Made by a program: the position numbers and the translations under genes. The notes under the pieces are model-generated. The model was not told the origin of the DNA and did no database searches. It saw nothing but the letters and a program-made list of their open reading frames with translations. From DASQVO01 sp035640715 (lineage in GTDB: Bacteria > Actinomycetota > Actinomycetes > Streptosporangiales > Streptosporangiaceae): 20,937 nucleotides of DNA. The DNA is taken from assembly GCA_035640715.1 (NCBI GenBank), contig DASQVO010000146.1:1-20937 (forward strand). Reading direction: 5' to 3'. Shown here piece by piece: positions 14,760 through 20,937 of this stretch (position 1 is the first letter of the stretch; every line of letters begins with the position of its first letter).

Positions 14760-14765
14760 CCTCCT
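14760..14765 (-). promoter_or_regulatory. ribosome-binding site favouring a TTG start for the MFS gene
   Basis: AGGAGG on the minus strand is followed by AATGAG and then TTG (14751-14753). It directly follows an in-frame ATG at 14766-14768, so if that ATG were used, this motif would be codons 2 and 3. Confidence 0.5.
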
Positions 14766-14872
14766 CATCCCGGCCCTTGGGTGGCCAAGAACTCCCCGGG
14801 TTCCGTATGGCGATATCTGCGGGCTGACCGTCCCGCCGTCCCTGGTTACCCGGCGCATCCCGCGCCGGGCCG

Positions 14873-15520
14873 CTAGCCGGCCTTGCTGGCCTCGCGAGGC
14901 CCGGATGGTCCCCGGGGACCGTAAGGCGCGAGCCCGTCCCGGAGCAACCCGAATACCTCATTCATGTGATGTTCCAGTGGATGATCCCCGTGGCCTGCCG
15001 TCCACCGCCGCACGGCGGTCCGCATGCCCGTGCCGGCCACGGCCGCCATGAGCTGCGGATAGGCATCGTCCGGAGCAGTGCCCGTGCGGGCCGCCACGGC
15101 CGACGCCAGAACCTTTTCGAATTCCTCGAGCCGGGCGAATACCTGCGGCAGCAACGCAGGGTAACGCTCCATGAGCTGCCAGCGCATCAGTACCTGCTCG
15201 CGGCGGGGAGCGGTGGCGGCGGCGAGAGCCATGGCGACGCCATACAGGCCGTCAAGCACGTCGGCGGCATCCGACATGAGCGCCGCCACCTGTTCTTCGT
15301 CGACCGCGAATATGTTGTCGCCGAGGATCGCCTGCTCTTTGCTCGAGAAGTAGTTGAAGAACGTCCGGACGGACACGTCGGCGGCCGCGCTGATCTCCTC
15401 GACCGTCAGGTGCTCTAGGCCGCGCTCGAGCGCGAGCTGCAGGGCCGCATCGTGCAGCGCACGCCGGGTGGCTCGCTTCTTGCGCTCACGGAGCCCGCAC
15501 TGTGCCTCCGTGTCATCCAT
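14873..15520 (-). CDS. TetR-family transcriptional regulator
   Basis: The product has 215 residues with the ATG at 15520. The N-terminal TetR DNA-binding domain begins at RERKKRATRRALHDAALQLALERG, followed by the helix-turn-helix LTVEEISAAADVSVRTFFNYFSSKEQAIL (about residues 39-67), typical of the family. The C-terminal ligand-binding part is not assignable beyond a helical pattern. The frame stays open 32 codons upstream, but that part overlaps the promoter and has no similarity. The MFS exporter follows on the same strand about 120 nt later, and YceI after it, so this is the likely local repressor of the exporter. The effector is unknown. The gene is divergent from the ArsR-SRPBCC gene across about 125 bp. 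Confidence 0.92.
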   Translation of the reverse strand: MDDTEAQCGLRERKKRATRRALHDAALQLALERGLEHLTVEEISAAADVSVRTFFNYFSSKEQAILGDNIFAVDEEQVAALMSDAADVLDGLYGVAMALAAATAPRREQVLMRWQLMERYPALLPQVFARLEEFEKVLASAVAARTGTAPDDAYPQLMAAVAGTGMRTAVRRWTAGHGDHPLEHHMNEVFGLLRDGLAPYGPRGPSGPREASKAG

Positions 15521-15529
15521 CACGTTCCT

Positions 15530-15558
15530 ATTATTGCACGATCTGCAAAGTTTCACAA
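15530..15558 (-). promoter_or_regulatory. candidate promoter of the TetR gene
   Basis: On the minus strand a -35-like TTGTGA (15558-15553), a 17-bp spacer and a -10-like AATAAT (15535-15530) precede the ATG by 9 nt. Transcription should begin within a few bases of the ATG, so the mRNA may be leaderless or nearly so. The sequence around the -35 is AT-rich with a TTT-CAC-AAA dyad that a TetR protein could bind. Confidence 0.5.
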
Positions 15559-15609
15559 AATGCAAGCTGGTGAGGTATGCCATTTGCTGGGTGACCGGGT
15601 GGCGCGCGC

Positions 15610-15639
15610 TTGACATATGCAGGTAGCTACCTGCATAAT
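15610..15639 (+). promoter_or_regulatory. ArsR-SRPBCC promoter with embedded 22-bp palindromic operator
   Basis: TTGACA (15610-15615), an 18-bp spacer and CATAAT (15634-15639) make a near-consensus sigma-70-type promoter. Positions 15616-15637 form a perfect 22-bp palindrome with half-site TATGCAGGTAG, filling the spacer and overlapping the -10. A protein bound there would block RNA polymerase. The ATG at 15646 lies 7 nt after the -10, so the transcript is probably leaderless. Confidence 0.8.
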
Positions 15640-15645
15640 GGCCGA

Positions 15646-16467
15646 ATGGGCGACGATGCAGTGTTCAGAGCCCTGGCCGATCCGACGCGGAGGGCCCTGC
15701 TGGACAGGCTCCGCGAACGCAACGGCCAGACCCTCGGGGAGCTGTGCGGGCCGCTTGAGATGGCGCGGCAGTCAGCAACCCAGCATCTGGGCGTGCTGGA
15801 GGCCGCGAATCTCATCACCACCGTTCGCCGGGGCCGGGAGAAGCTGCACTACCTCAACCCTGTTCCTCTCTGGACCATCGCCGAACGCTGGATCGAGAAG
15901 TTCGAACGGCCCCGCCTGCGCGCGCTGAGCGCCATCAAGCATCGAGCAGAGGAGGGCAATGTGGCCGATCGGCCGAGCTACGTGTACGTCACCTATATCG
16001 AAAGCTCACCAGAGCGGGTGTGGGCAGCGCTGACCGATCCAGATCTGACCGCCGAGTACTGGGGGCATAGCAACGTCTCCGACTGGCAGGCCGGCTCGCC
16101 GTGGGAGCACCGGCGTGTCGACGGCTCGGGTATCGCTGATGTGATCGGCACCGTGCTGGAGTCCGTGCCGCCGCGCCGGCTCACGATGACGTTCGACGCC
16201 CCTGGCGAGGTCCCTCCGGAGGGTCCTTCGAAGGTGACCTTCGACATTGAGCCCTACCACGAGATCGTCCGGCTCACTGTCACGCATGAGAACCTGGCCG
16301 GCAGCGATGCCCTGGAGGCGGTCTCTGCCGGATGGCCGGCCGTGTGCGCCAATCTCAAGTCGCTGCTGGAGACCGGCCACGTACTGCCGCGTGCACCGTG
16401 GGAGATGCACGACGAGCTGCGCGCCGCCCAGATGGCCCGCAACGACCCCCGCCCCTCGGGCTCTTGA
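15646..16467 (+). CDS. ArsR-family regulator fused to SRPBCC (AHSA1-like) domain
   Basis: This 273-residue fusion has a winged-helix ArsR domain at residues 1-95: FRALADPTRRALLDRLRERNGQTLGELCGPLEMARQSATQHLGVLEAANLI, then VRRGREKLHYLNPVPL. An SRPBCC/AHSA1-like helix-grip domain follows at about 111-245: YVYVTYIESSPERVWAALTDPDLTAEYWGHSNVSDWQAGSPWEHRR, then a beta-rich part to SAGWPAVCANLKSLLETG. SRPBCC domains hold hydrophobic ligands, so ligand-responsive repression is a reasonable inference. There is no ArsR metal-binding CxC motif. The frame opens 12 codons earlier, but ATG 15646 fits the family start and the promoter geometry. The 22-bp palindrome in its own promoter suggests autorepression. 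It ends 2 nt before the stop of the convergent aldo/keto reductase. Confidence 0.92.
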   Translation: MGDDAVFRALADPTRRALLDRLRERNGQTLGELCGPLEMARQSATQHLGVLEAANLITTVRRGREKLHYLNPVPLWTIAERWIEKFERPRLRALSAIKHRAEEGNVADRPSYVYVTYIESSPERVWAALTDPDLTAEYWGHSNVSDWQAGSPWEHRRVDGSGIADVIGTVLESVPPRRLTMTFDAPGEVPPEGPSKVTFDIEPYHEIVRLTVTHENLAGSDALEAVSAGWPAVCANLKSLLETGHVLPRAPWEMHDELRAAQMARNDPRPSGS

Positions 16468-16469
16468 TG

Positions 16470-17453
16470 TCACCAGCGGGAGTGGACCTGGGCGCGGAAG
16501 TATTTGTCGTAGAGGTCCTCGATCGCGTCCAGGGAGCGCTGGTCCAGCGGCGGCAGGCCGGGGACGTGCGCATTCTGCCGGGCCTGATCGGGATTGCGCG
16601 CGCCGGGGATCACCGTGGTGACGCCGGGCTGCTGGATCACCCACCGCAGGGCCGTCTGCGCGGGTGTGGCGCCGGGCAGCGCGAGCGCGGCAAACTCCCG
16701 CGCGGCGTCCACGCCGGTCTCGAAGTCGACACCGGAGAACGTCTCCCCGACGTCGAATGCCTCGCCGTGCCGGTTGAAGTTGCGGTGATCATCGGCGGGG
16801 AACGCCGAATCCTTCGTGTACCTGCCGGACAGCAGCCCTGAGGCGAGCGGCACCCGGGCGATGATGCCCACGCCCGCCGCCACGGCGGCGGGTAGCACCT
16901 CATCCAGCGGCTTCCGGCGGAACGCGTTCAGGATGATCTGCACGGTCGCCGTGCCGGGCCTGGCGATAGCCGCGAGCGCTTCCTCACAGGTCTCGACGCT
17001 CACGCCGTAGGCGGCGATGCGCCCCTCGCTGACGAGGGTGTCGAGCGCGTCGTAGGTGGCGTCGCTGGAGTACACCGGGGTCGGCGGGCAGTGCAGTTGC
17101 ACCAGGTCCAGCGTGTCCACGCCGAGGTTGGCGCGCGAGCGGTCGGTCCAGGCGCGGAAGTTCTCCAGCGTGTAGCTGGCCGGAACCTGCGCGACGCGCC
17201 GTCCCATCTTGGTGGCGACCGTCAGCCCCTGCCCGGCATCGCTGGCCCGGAAACGGCCGATGATGCACTCACTGCGGCCGTCGCCGTAGACGTCAGCCGT
17301 ATCCAGGAAGGTGACGCCCGATTCCACCGCCGCGTGCAGCACCGCCAGCGCTTCACTGTCGGTCACGTTGCCCCAGTCGGCGCCGAGCTGCCATGTTCCG
17401 AGCCCGATGACCGAGACCGGCCTGCCTGTCCTGCCTAGCACCCGCTGTTCCAC
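16470..17453 (-). CDS. aldo/keto reductase, second gene
   Basis: With GTG at 17453 the product is 327 residues and begins VEQRVLGRTGRPVSVIGLGTWQLG, the usual AKR N-terminus. The tetrad is present: D51 and Y56 in FLDTADVYGDG, K82 in VATKMG, and H121 in LVQLHCPP. The C-terminal VIPGARNPDQARQNA block matches the cofactor-binding end of the barrel. It is distinct from the AKR at 9172, with a longer LGADWGNV insertion. GTG 17510 and ATG 17498 are alternative starts. No good ribosome-binding site precedes 17453, though a TAAGAT 8 nt upstream would fit a leaderless message. It is divergent from the quinone oxidoreductase-like gene across about 125 bp. The substrate is unknown. Confidence 0.9.
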   Translation of the reverse strand: MEQRVLGRTGRPVSVIGLGTWQLGADWGNVTDSEALAVLHAAVESGVTFLDTADVYGDGRSECIIGRFRASDAGQGLTVATKMGRRVAQVPASYTLENFRAWTDRSRANLGVDTLDLVQLHCPPTPVYSSDATYDALDTLVSEGRIAAYGVSVETCEEALAAIARPGTATVQIILNAFRRKPLDEVLPAAVAAGVGIIARVPLASGLLSGRYTKDSAFPADDHRNFNRHGEAFDVGETFSGVDFETGVDAAREFAALALPGATPAQTALRWVIQQPGVTTVIPGARNPDQARQNAHVPGLPPLDQRSLDAIEDLYDKYFRAQVHSRW

Positions 17454-17578
17454 GGGTGGGGATCTTACCCGGGCCCCGCGGCCCCGCCGTAATGCCATAG
17501 CCGCGGCCACCCTGCATCTGGAAGACGGCGGTGGAAGGATGAGGCTGCAGGCGAAAACGGACCAGGCGAGGAGGACGG

Positions 17579-18562
17579 ATGAAGGCCGCGCTCTACGACG
17601 CTGCCGGGCCCGCGCGGGAGGTGCTCAAGGTAACCGAGGTCGAGCGGCCAGAGCCTAGCCCGGGGGAGGTCAGGGTCCAGGTGCACGCCTCCGGGATCAA
17701 CCCCACCGACGTCAAGACGCGGAGCGGGGCGACCCCTCGCCCGATCGACGGGTTCCAGATCCCGCACCAGGACGGCGCCGGGGTCATCGACGCGGTCGGC
17801 GCCGGAGTGGACCCGGCCCGTGTCGGGCAGCGTGTATGGATATGGCTCGCTGCGGCCGGGCGGAAGTGGGGAACGGCAGCCGAGTGGACGGTGGTACCGG
17901 ACCGGCAGGCGGTGCCGCTGCCCGACGGAGTGGACATGGAGCTGGGCGCCAGCCTCGGCGTCCCGGCGATAACCGCGCACCGCTGCCTGTTCGCGGACGG
18001 GCCGGTAGCCGGCAAGGCCGTGCTCGTCGCGGGCGGTGCCGGCGCCGTCGGCCACTTCGCCATCGAGCTGGCCAAGCGGGGCGGCGCGCGGGTCGCGGCG
18101 ACCGTCAGCAGCCCGGAGAAGGCCGAGCTGGCCAGCAAGGCAGGCGCCGACCTGGTAGTGAACTACCGCGAGGCGGACGTGGCCGCCCAGGTGCGGCCCT
18201 TCTCCGCGCGGGTCGACCGCGTGATCGAGGTGGCGCTTGGCGCCAACCTCCAGGCCGACCTGGCGCTGTCCGGGCCGGAGACGGTCGTCGTCACCTATGC
18301 GGCCGAGCCGTCCAATCCGGATCCAGCGCTTCCTGTGCGAGCGTGCATGACGGCCAACGTCACGCTCCGCTTCGTCCTGCTTTACGGGGTGCCCGCGGCA
18401 GCGCTCGACCAGGCGGCCGCCGACATCACCGCCGCCCTGGGCGCGGGAGACCTGACGGCGCTGCCGGTGCACCGCTTCCCGCTGGACGACATCGCCGCGG
18501 CCCACGAAGCCGTGGAAAACGGCGTCCTCGGCAAGGTGCTCGTCACACCGGCGGGAGCGTAG
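17579..18562 (+). CDS. zinc-independent MDR oxidoreductase (quinone reductase-like)
   Basis: This 327-residue medium-chain dehydrogenase/reductase resembles NADPH:quinone oxidoreductase. A GroES-like domain covers about residues 25-115 (PSPGEVRVQVHASGINPTDVKTRSG, then PHQDGAGVIDAVGAGV). A Rossmann domain follows with AGGAGAVGHFAIELAK at 151-166. The GINPTDVK motif and the lack of catalytic-zinc cysteines point to the quinone reductase/zeta-crystallin branch, not to zinc alcohol dehydrogenases. The C-terminus (PLDDIAAAHEAVENGVLGKVLVTP) is typical. An AGGAGG at 17569-17574, 4 nt before the ATG, fixes the start. It likely reduces quinones or activated alkenes in the cytosol. The real substrate is not evident. 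Confidence 0.9.
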   Translation: MKAALYDAAGPAREVLKVTEVERPEPSPGEVRVQVHASGINPTDVKTRSGATPRPIDGFQIPHQDGAGVIDAVGAGVDPARVGQRVWIWLAAAGRKWGTAAEWTVVPDRQAVPLPDGVDMELGASLGVPAITAHRCLFADGPVAGKAVLVAGGAGAVGHFAIELAKRGGARVAATVSSPEKAELASKAGADLVVNYREADVAAQVRPFSARVDRVIEVALGANLQADLALSGPETVVVTYAAEPSNPDPALPVRACMTANVTLRFVLLYGVPAAALDQAAADITAALGAGDLTALPVHRFPLDDIAAAHEAVENGVLGKVLVTPAGA

Positions 18563-18570
18563 CCGCCGCG

Positions 18571-18630
18571 CAAGAGCGGGCACAGGGGCCCCCACGACAT
18601 CAACGCGGGGCCCCAAGAGCGGGCACAGGG
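18571..18630. repeat. 17-bp exact direct repeat flanking a GGGGCCCC hairpin
   Basis: CAAGAGCGGGCACAGGG occurs at 18571-18587 and again at 18614-18630, 43 bp apart. Between and overlapping them, GGGGCCCC at 18585-18592 and at 18607-18614 can pair as an 8-bp stem with a 14-nt loop. It lies just after the MDR stop, so it may act as that gene's terminator. The duplicated 17-mer is not explained by termination alone. Confidence 0.65.
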
Positions 18631-18692
18631 ATCAATTAGACGCATTTATGCCATGTCGGTATATGTGCGCGAACCTCAACTCGCCGGGTTGT

Positions 18693-18929
18693 TTATCTCC
18701 GCGAGAAAATTCCGGTGTCGTTGGTGCCGCCGAAGAAGATCTTCGTCCCCAGGCGGTCCTGTTGGCCTGTGCCGCCGCAGGTGCGGCAGCGCCGGTAGGC
18801 GTATGAGTAGACAGCCCCGAAGTGCCGGCCCGTCATATTGCAGGTGCGGCAGCGCCTGAGCGGGTGGATTCGCAGCGATATGAAGTAGCCTGCCGCAACG
18901 ACTATGCCCAGGATCACTAGCGCTGACAT
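18693..18929 (-). CDS. small membrane-anchored CxxC (zinc-ribbon-like) protein
   Basis: This is a 78-residue protein of unknown function. An N-terminal hydrophobic helix (ALVILGIVVAAGYFISL, about 3-19) is followed by a basic segment and two CxxC pairs, C27/C30 in RRCRTCNMTG and C48/C51 in RRCRTCGGTG, 17 residues apart. The CxxCxxTG and CxxCGGTG forms resemble DnaJ-type zinc-finger repeats. With the helix at the N-terminus and Arg/His after it, the Cys region probably lies in the cytoplasm, but this is inference. ATG 18929 has a GGGAG 8 nt upstream. The frame is open to 19076 without similarity, and ATG 18944 is an alternative. No cotranscribed neighbour is close, with TSUP about 210 bp upstream. 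Confidence 0.75.
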   Translation of the reverse strand: MSALVILGIVVAAGYFISLRIHPLRRCRTCNMTGRHFGAVYSYAYRRCRTCGGTGQQDRLGTKIFFGGTNDTGIFSRR

Positions 18930-19131
18930 GCGTGACGCTCCCATCTGCCTCGCGCGGTGTCGCCGGATCACCTGCGGCGTCAGATGAAGGGGGTGGCCCG
19001 CCACGCGCGACCCGATCACCGCCAATCGGCCGCCCGCGCCCGCCCCTTTTATGGCTGTACGACAGCGTAGACCCATGCAATCTCAGATGAGAGCCATTTA
19101 AATACGCGAGTCCGGCACATTAAACACAAGG

Positions 19132-19160
19132 ACCACAATCGTTACCTGCGTAACTGTGGT
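19132..19160 (-). terminator. candidate terminator of the TSUP gene
   Basis: ACCACA plus GTTAC (19132-19137, 19141-19145) pairs with GTAAC plus TGTGGT (19150-19160), an 11-bp stem with a 3-nt bulge and a 4-nt loop. It overlaps the last codons and the stop of the TSUP gene. On the minus strand it is followed by CCTTGTGTTTAATG, a modestly T-rich tail. Confidence 0.5.
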
Positions 19161-19918
19161 GGTGCCTGCCGGTATGCGCTGATACCGAGCTTGACCGCAA
19201 GTGCCATCCCGGCGATGGCGACGATAACCCGGAGGATCTGCCCGGGCAGCCGGCGGGCCAGCTTCGGGCCGGCCCAGCCGCCGATCAGGAAACCCGCCGC
19301 CAGGGGGGCCACGAACGCCCAGCGCACCGGCGCGAAGAGGGCGAAGCCCAGCGCCGCAACACAATTGGCGAGCCCGCTGATGGCGTTCTTCACCGCGTTG
19401 AGCCTTACCAGGGCCTCATCGACCATGATACCGAGCACGGCAAGGAGCAGGATGCCGCCGGCGGCGCCGAAATATCCCACATAGACGGCCACAGTGAACA
19501 GGACCGCGTTGAGCGCCAGGCTGCGCTCGCCGCCCGGCCGCGCCGAGAGGGCGCGGATCCTCGGCTGCGCCAGGAGCAGCAGGGACGCGCCGCCGATGAG
19601 CACGGGAACGACGAACTGGAAGGTGCTCGCGGGCGCAAGCAGCAGGACAGCCGCGCCGGCCGCGCCGCCCAGGGCCGTCAGCAGGCCCCAGCGGCGGATG
19701 CGGCCGCCCTGGCCGGCCAGTTCGGGGCGTGAGCCGACCGCGGACCCGGCCCCGGTCAGCACCAGTGACACGGTGTTCGTCACGTTCGCGGTCAGCGGCG
19801 GCAGGCCCAGCGCGAGCAGGACCGGATACGACACAAGCGACGCGAGGCCCGCCACGGTGCTGAGAACGCCGGCCATTATGCCGGCTGCCACCAGCACAAG
19901 CGCGTGTGTCATGGTCAT
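19142..19918 (-). CDS. TSUP-family (TauE/SafE-like) membrane permease
   Basis: This is a 258-residue hydrophobic protein with about eight predicted membrane segments. It has the family N-terminal repeat LVLVAAGIMAGVLSTVAGLASLVSYPVLLALGLPPLTANVTNTVSLV and the second-half counterpart YVGYFGAAGGILLLAVLGIMV, then LNAVKNAISGLANCVAAL. These are the TauE/SafE (former DUF81) hallmarks. Family members export or take up sulfur-containing organic anions such as sulfite or sulfoacetate. The substrate here is not determinable, and no sulfur-metabolism gene is adjacent. The start is uncertain: ATG 19918 has an AGG 5 nt upstream, GTG 19924 and ATG 19912 are close alternatives. Confidence 0.88.
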   Translation of the reverse strand: MTMTHALVLVAAGIMAGVLSTVAGLASLVSYPVLLALGLPPLTANVTNTVSLVLTGAGSAVGSRPELAGQGGRIRRWGLLTALGGAAGAAVLLLAPASTFQFVVPVLIGGASLLLLAQPRIRALSARPGGERSLALNAVLFTVAVYVGYFGAAGGILLLAVLGIMVDEALVRLNAVKNAISGLANCVAALGFALFAPVRWAFVAPLAAGFLIGGWAGPKLARRLPGQILRVIVAIAGMALAVKLGISAYRQAPPQLRR

Positions 19919-20081
19919 ACGCACCTAAGCATGGCGCGGCCGGGTGCACTCTCCCAGCCCCAGCGACTGTGAACTTGGTCGCTGTCCCCACCCAGCAAGC
20001 GCCTCCTTCGCCCAGCAAATGCGTGGCCAACGGGTGGAGCCACTCGCCCCTGTCGAACACGCCCCGTTCCCGGTTCACTGG

Positions 20082-20115
20082 GACGAGTCGAAACAGGTGA
20101 GAGAACTCGTCTCAC
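20082..20115. terminator. overlapping alternative hairpins downstream of the UvrA-like gene
   Basis: GTGAGA (20097-20102) pairs with TCTCAC (20110-20115) around 7 nt. GACGAGT (20082-20088) pairs with ACTCGTC (20105-20111). The two stems share bases and exclude each other. They lie 20-55 nt beyond the UvrA-like stop on the minus strand. No T-run follows. Confidence 0.3.
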
Positions 20116-20135
20116 GGTGTCCGCGAGGGCCTCGG

Positions 20136-20936
<801 letters not shown>

Positions 20937-20937
20937 C

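Overview
The window is GC-rich and reads as chromosomal DNA of a high-GC actinobacterium. Several gene families point there: XRE/DUF5753 regulators paired with DUF397 proteins, a DUF574-type methyltransferase relic, a Tat-exported GH92 mannosidase, GTG and TTG starts, and promoters that imply leaderless mRNAs. Species and genus cannot be read from it. I see no rRNA, tRNA, CRISPR array or intact insertion sequence.

Layout. (1) 1-4.8 kb: the 3' end of der (EngA GTPase); a 72-bp remnant of a bioA 5' end; a converging GH92 alpha-mannosidase whose last 15 codons are antisense to that remnant; then an intact divergent bioA. (2) 4.8-7.7 kb: an AT-richer upstream region with two dyads, then two XRE-DUF5753/DUF397 modules tail to tail (regulator, DUF397, strong hairpin, DUF397, regulator). 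(3) 7.7-9.17 kb: a long stretch with no intact gene, holding a dyad, degenerate repeats and a frameshifted DUF574-type SAM-methyltransferase pseudogene. (4) 9.17-11.3 kb: an aldo/keto reductase converging on a secreted trypsin-fold serine protease. (5) 11.3-15.5 kb: a minus-strand cluster of TetR regulator, DHA2-type MFS exporter with three C-terminal carboxypeptidase-regulatory-like modules, and a YceI protein with a fourth such module at its N-terminus. (6) 15.5-18.6 kb: a divergent ArsR-SRPBCC fusion with a 22-bp perfect palindrome inside its promoter, a second aldo/keto reductase, and a zinc-independent quinone oxidoreductase-like MDR protein. (7) 18.6-20.9 kb: a direct repeat with a hairpin, a small membrane-anchored CxxC protein, a TSUP (TauE/SafE-like) permease, and the C-terminal half of a UvrA-like ABC ATPase cut by the window end.

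How the genes work together. The TetR-MFS-YceI cluster is the clearest functional unit: a regulated exporter followed 4 nt later by a lipocalin-like protein sharing its accessory fold. Predicted topology puts both sets of modules in the cytoplasm. The nearby oxidoreductases suggest a small-molecule handling or detoxification neighbourhood, but that is inference. The mirrored XRE/DUF397 pairs look like two related regulatory modules.

Most notable observations: the bioA remnant flanking the GH92 gene, the exporter/YceI domain sharing, and the ArsR-SRPBCC operator-promoter.
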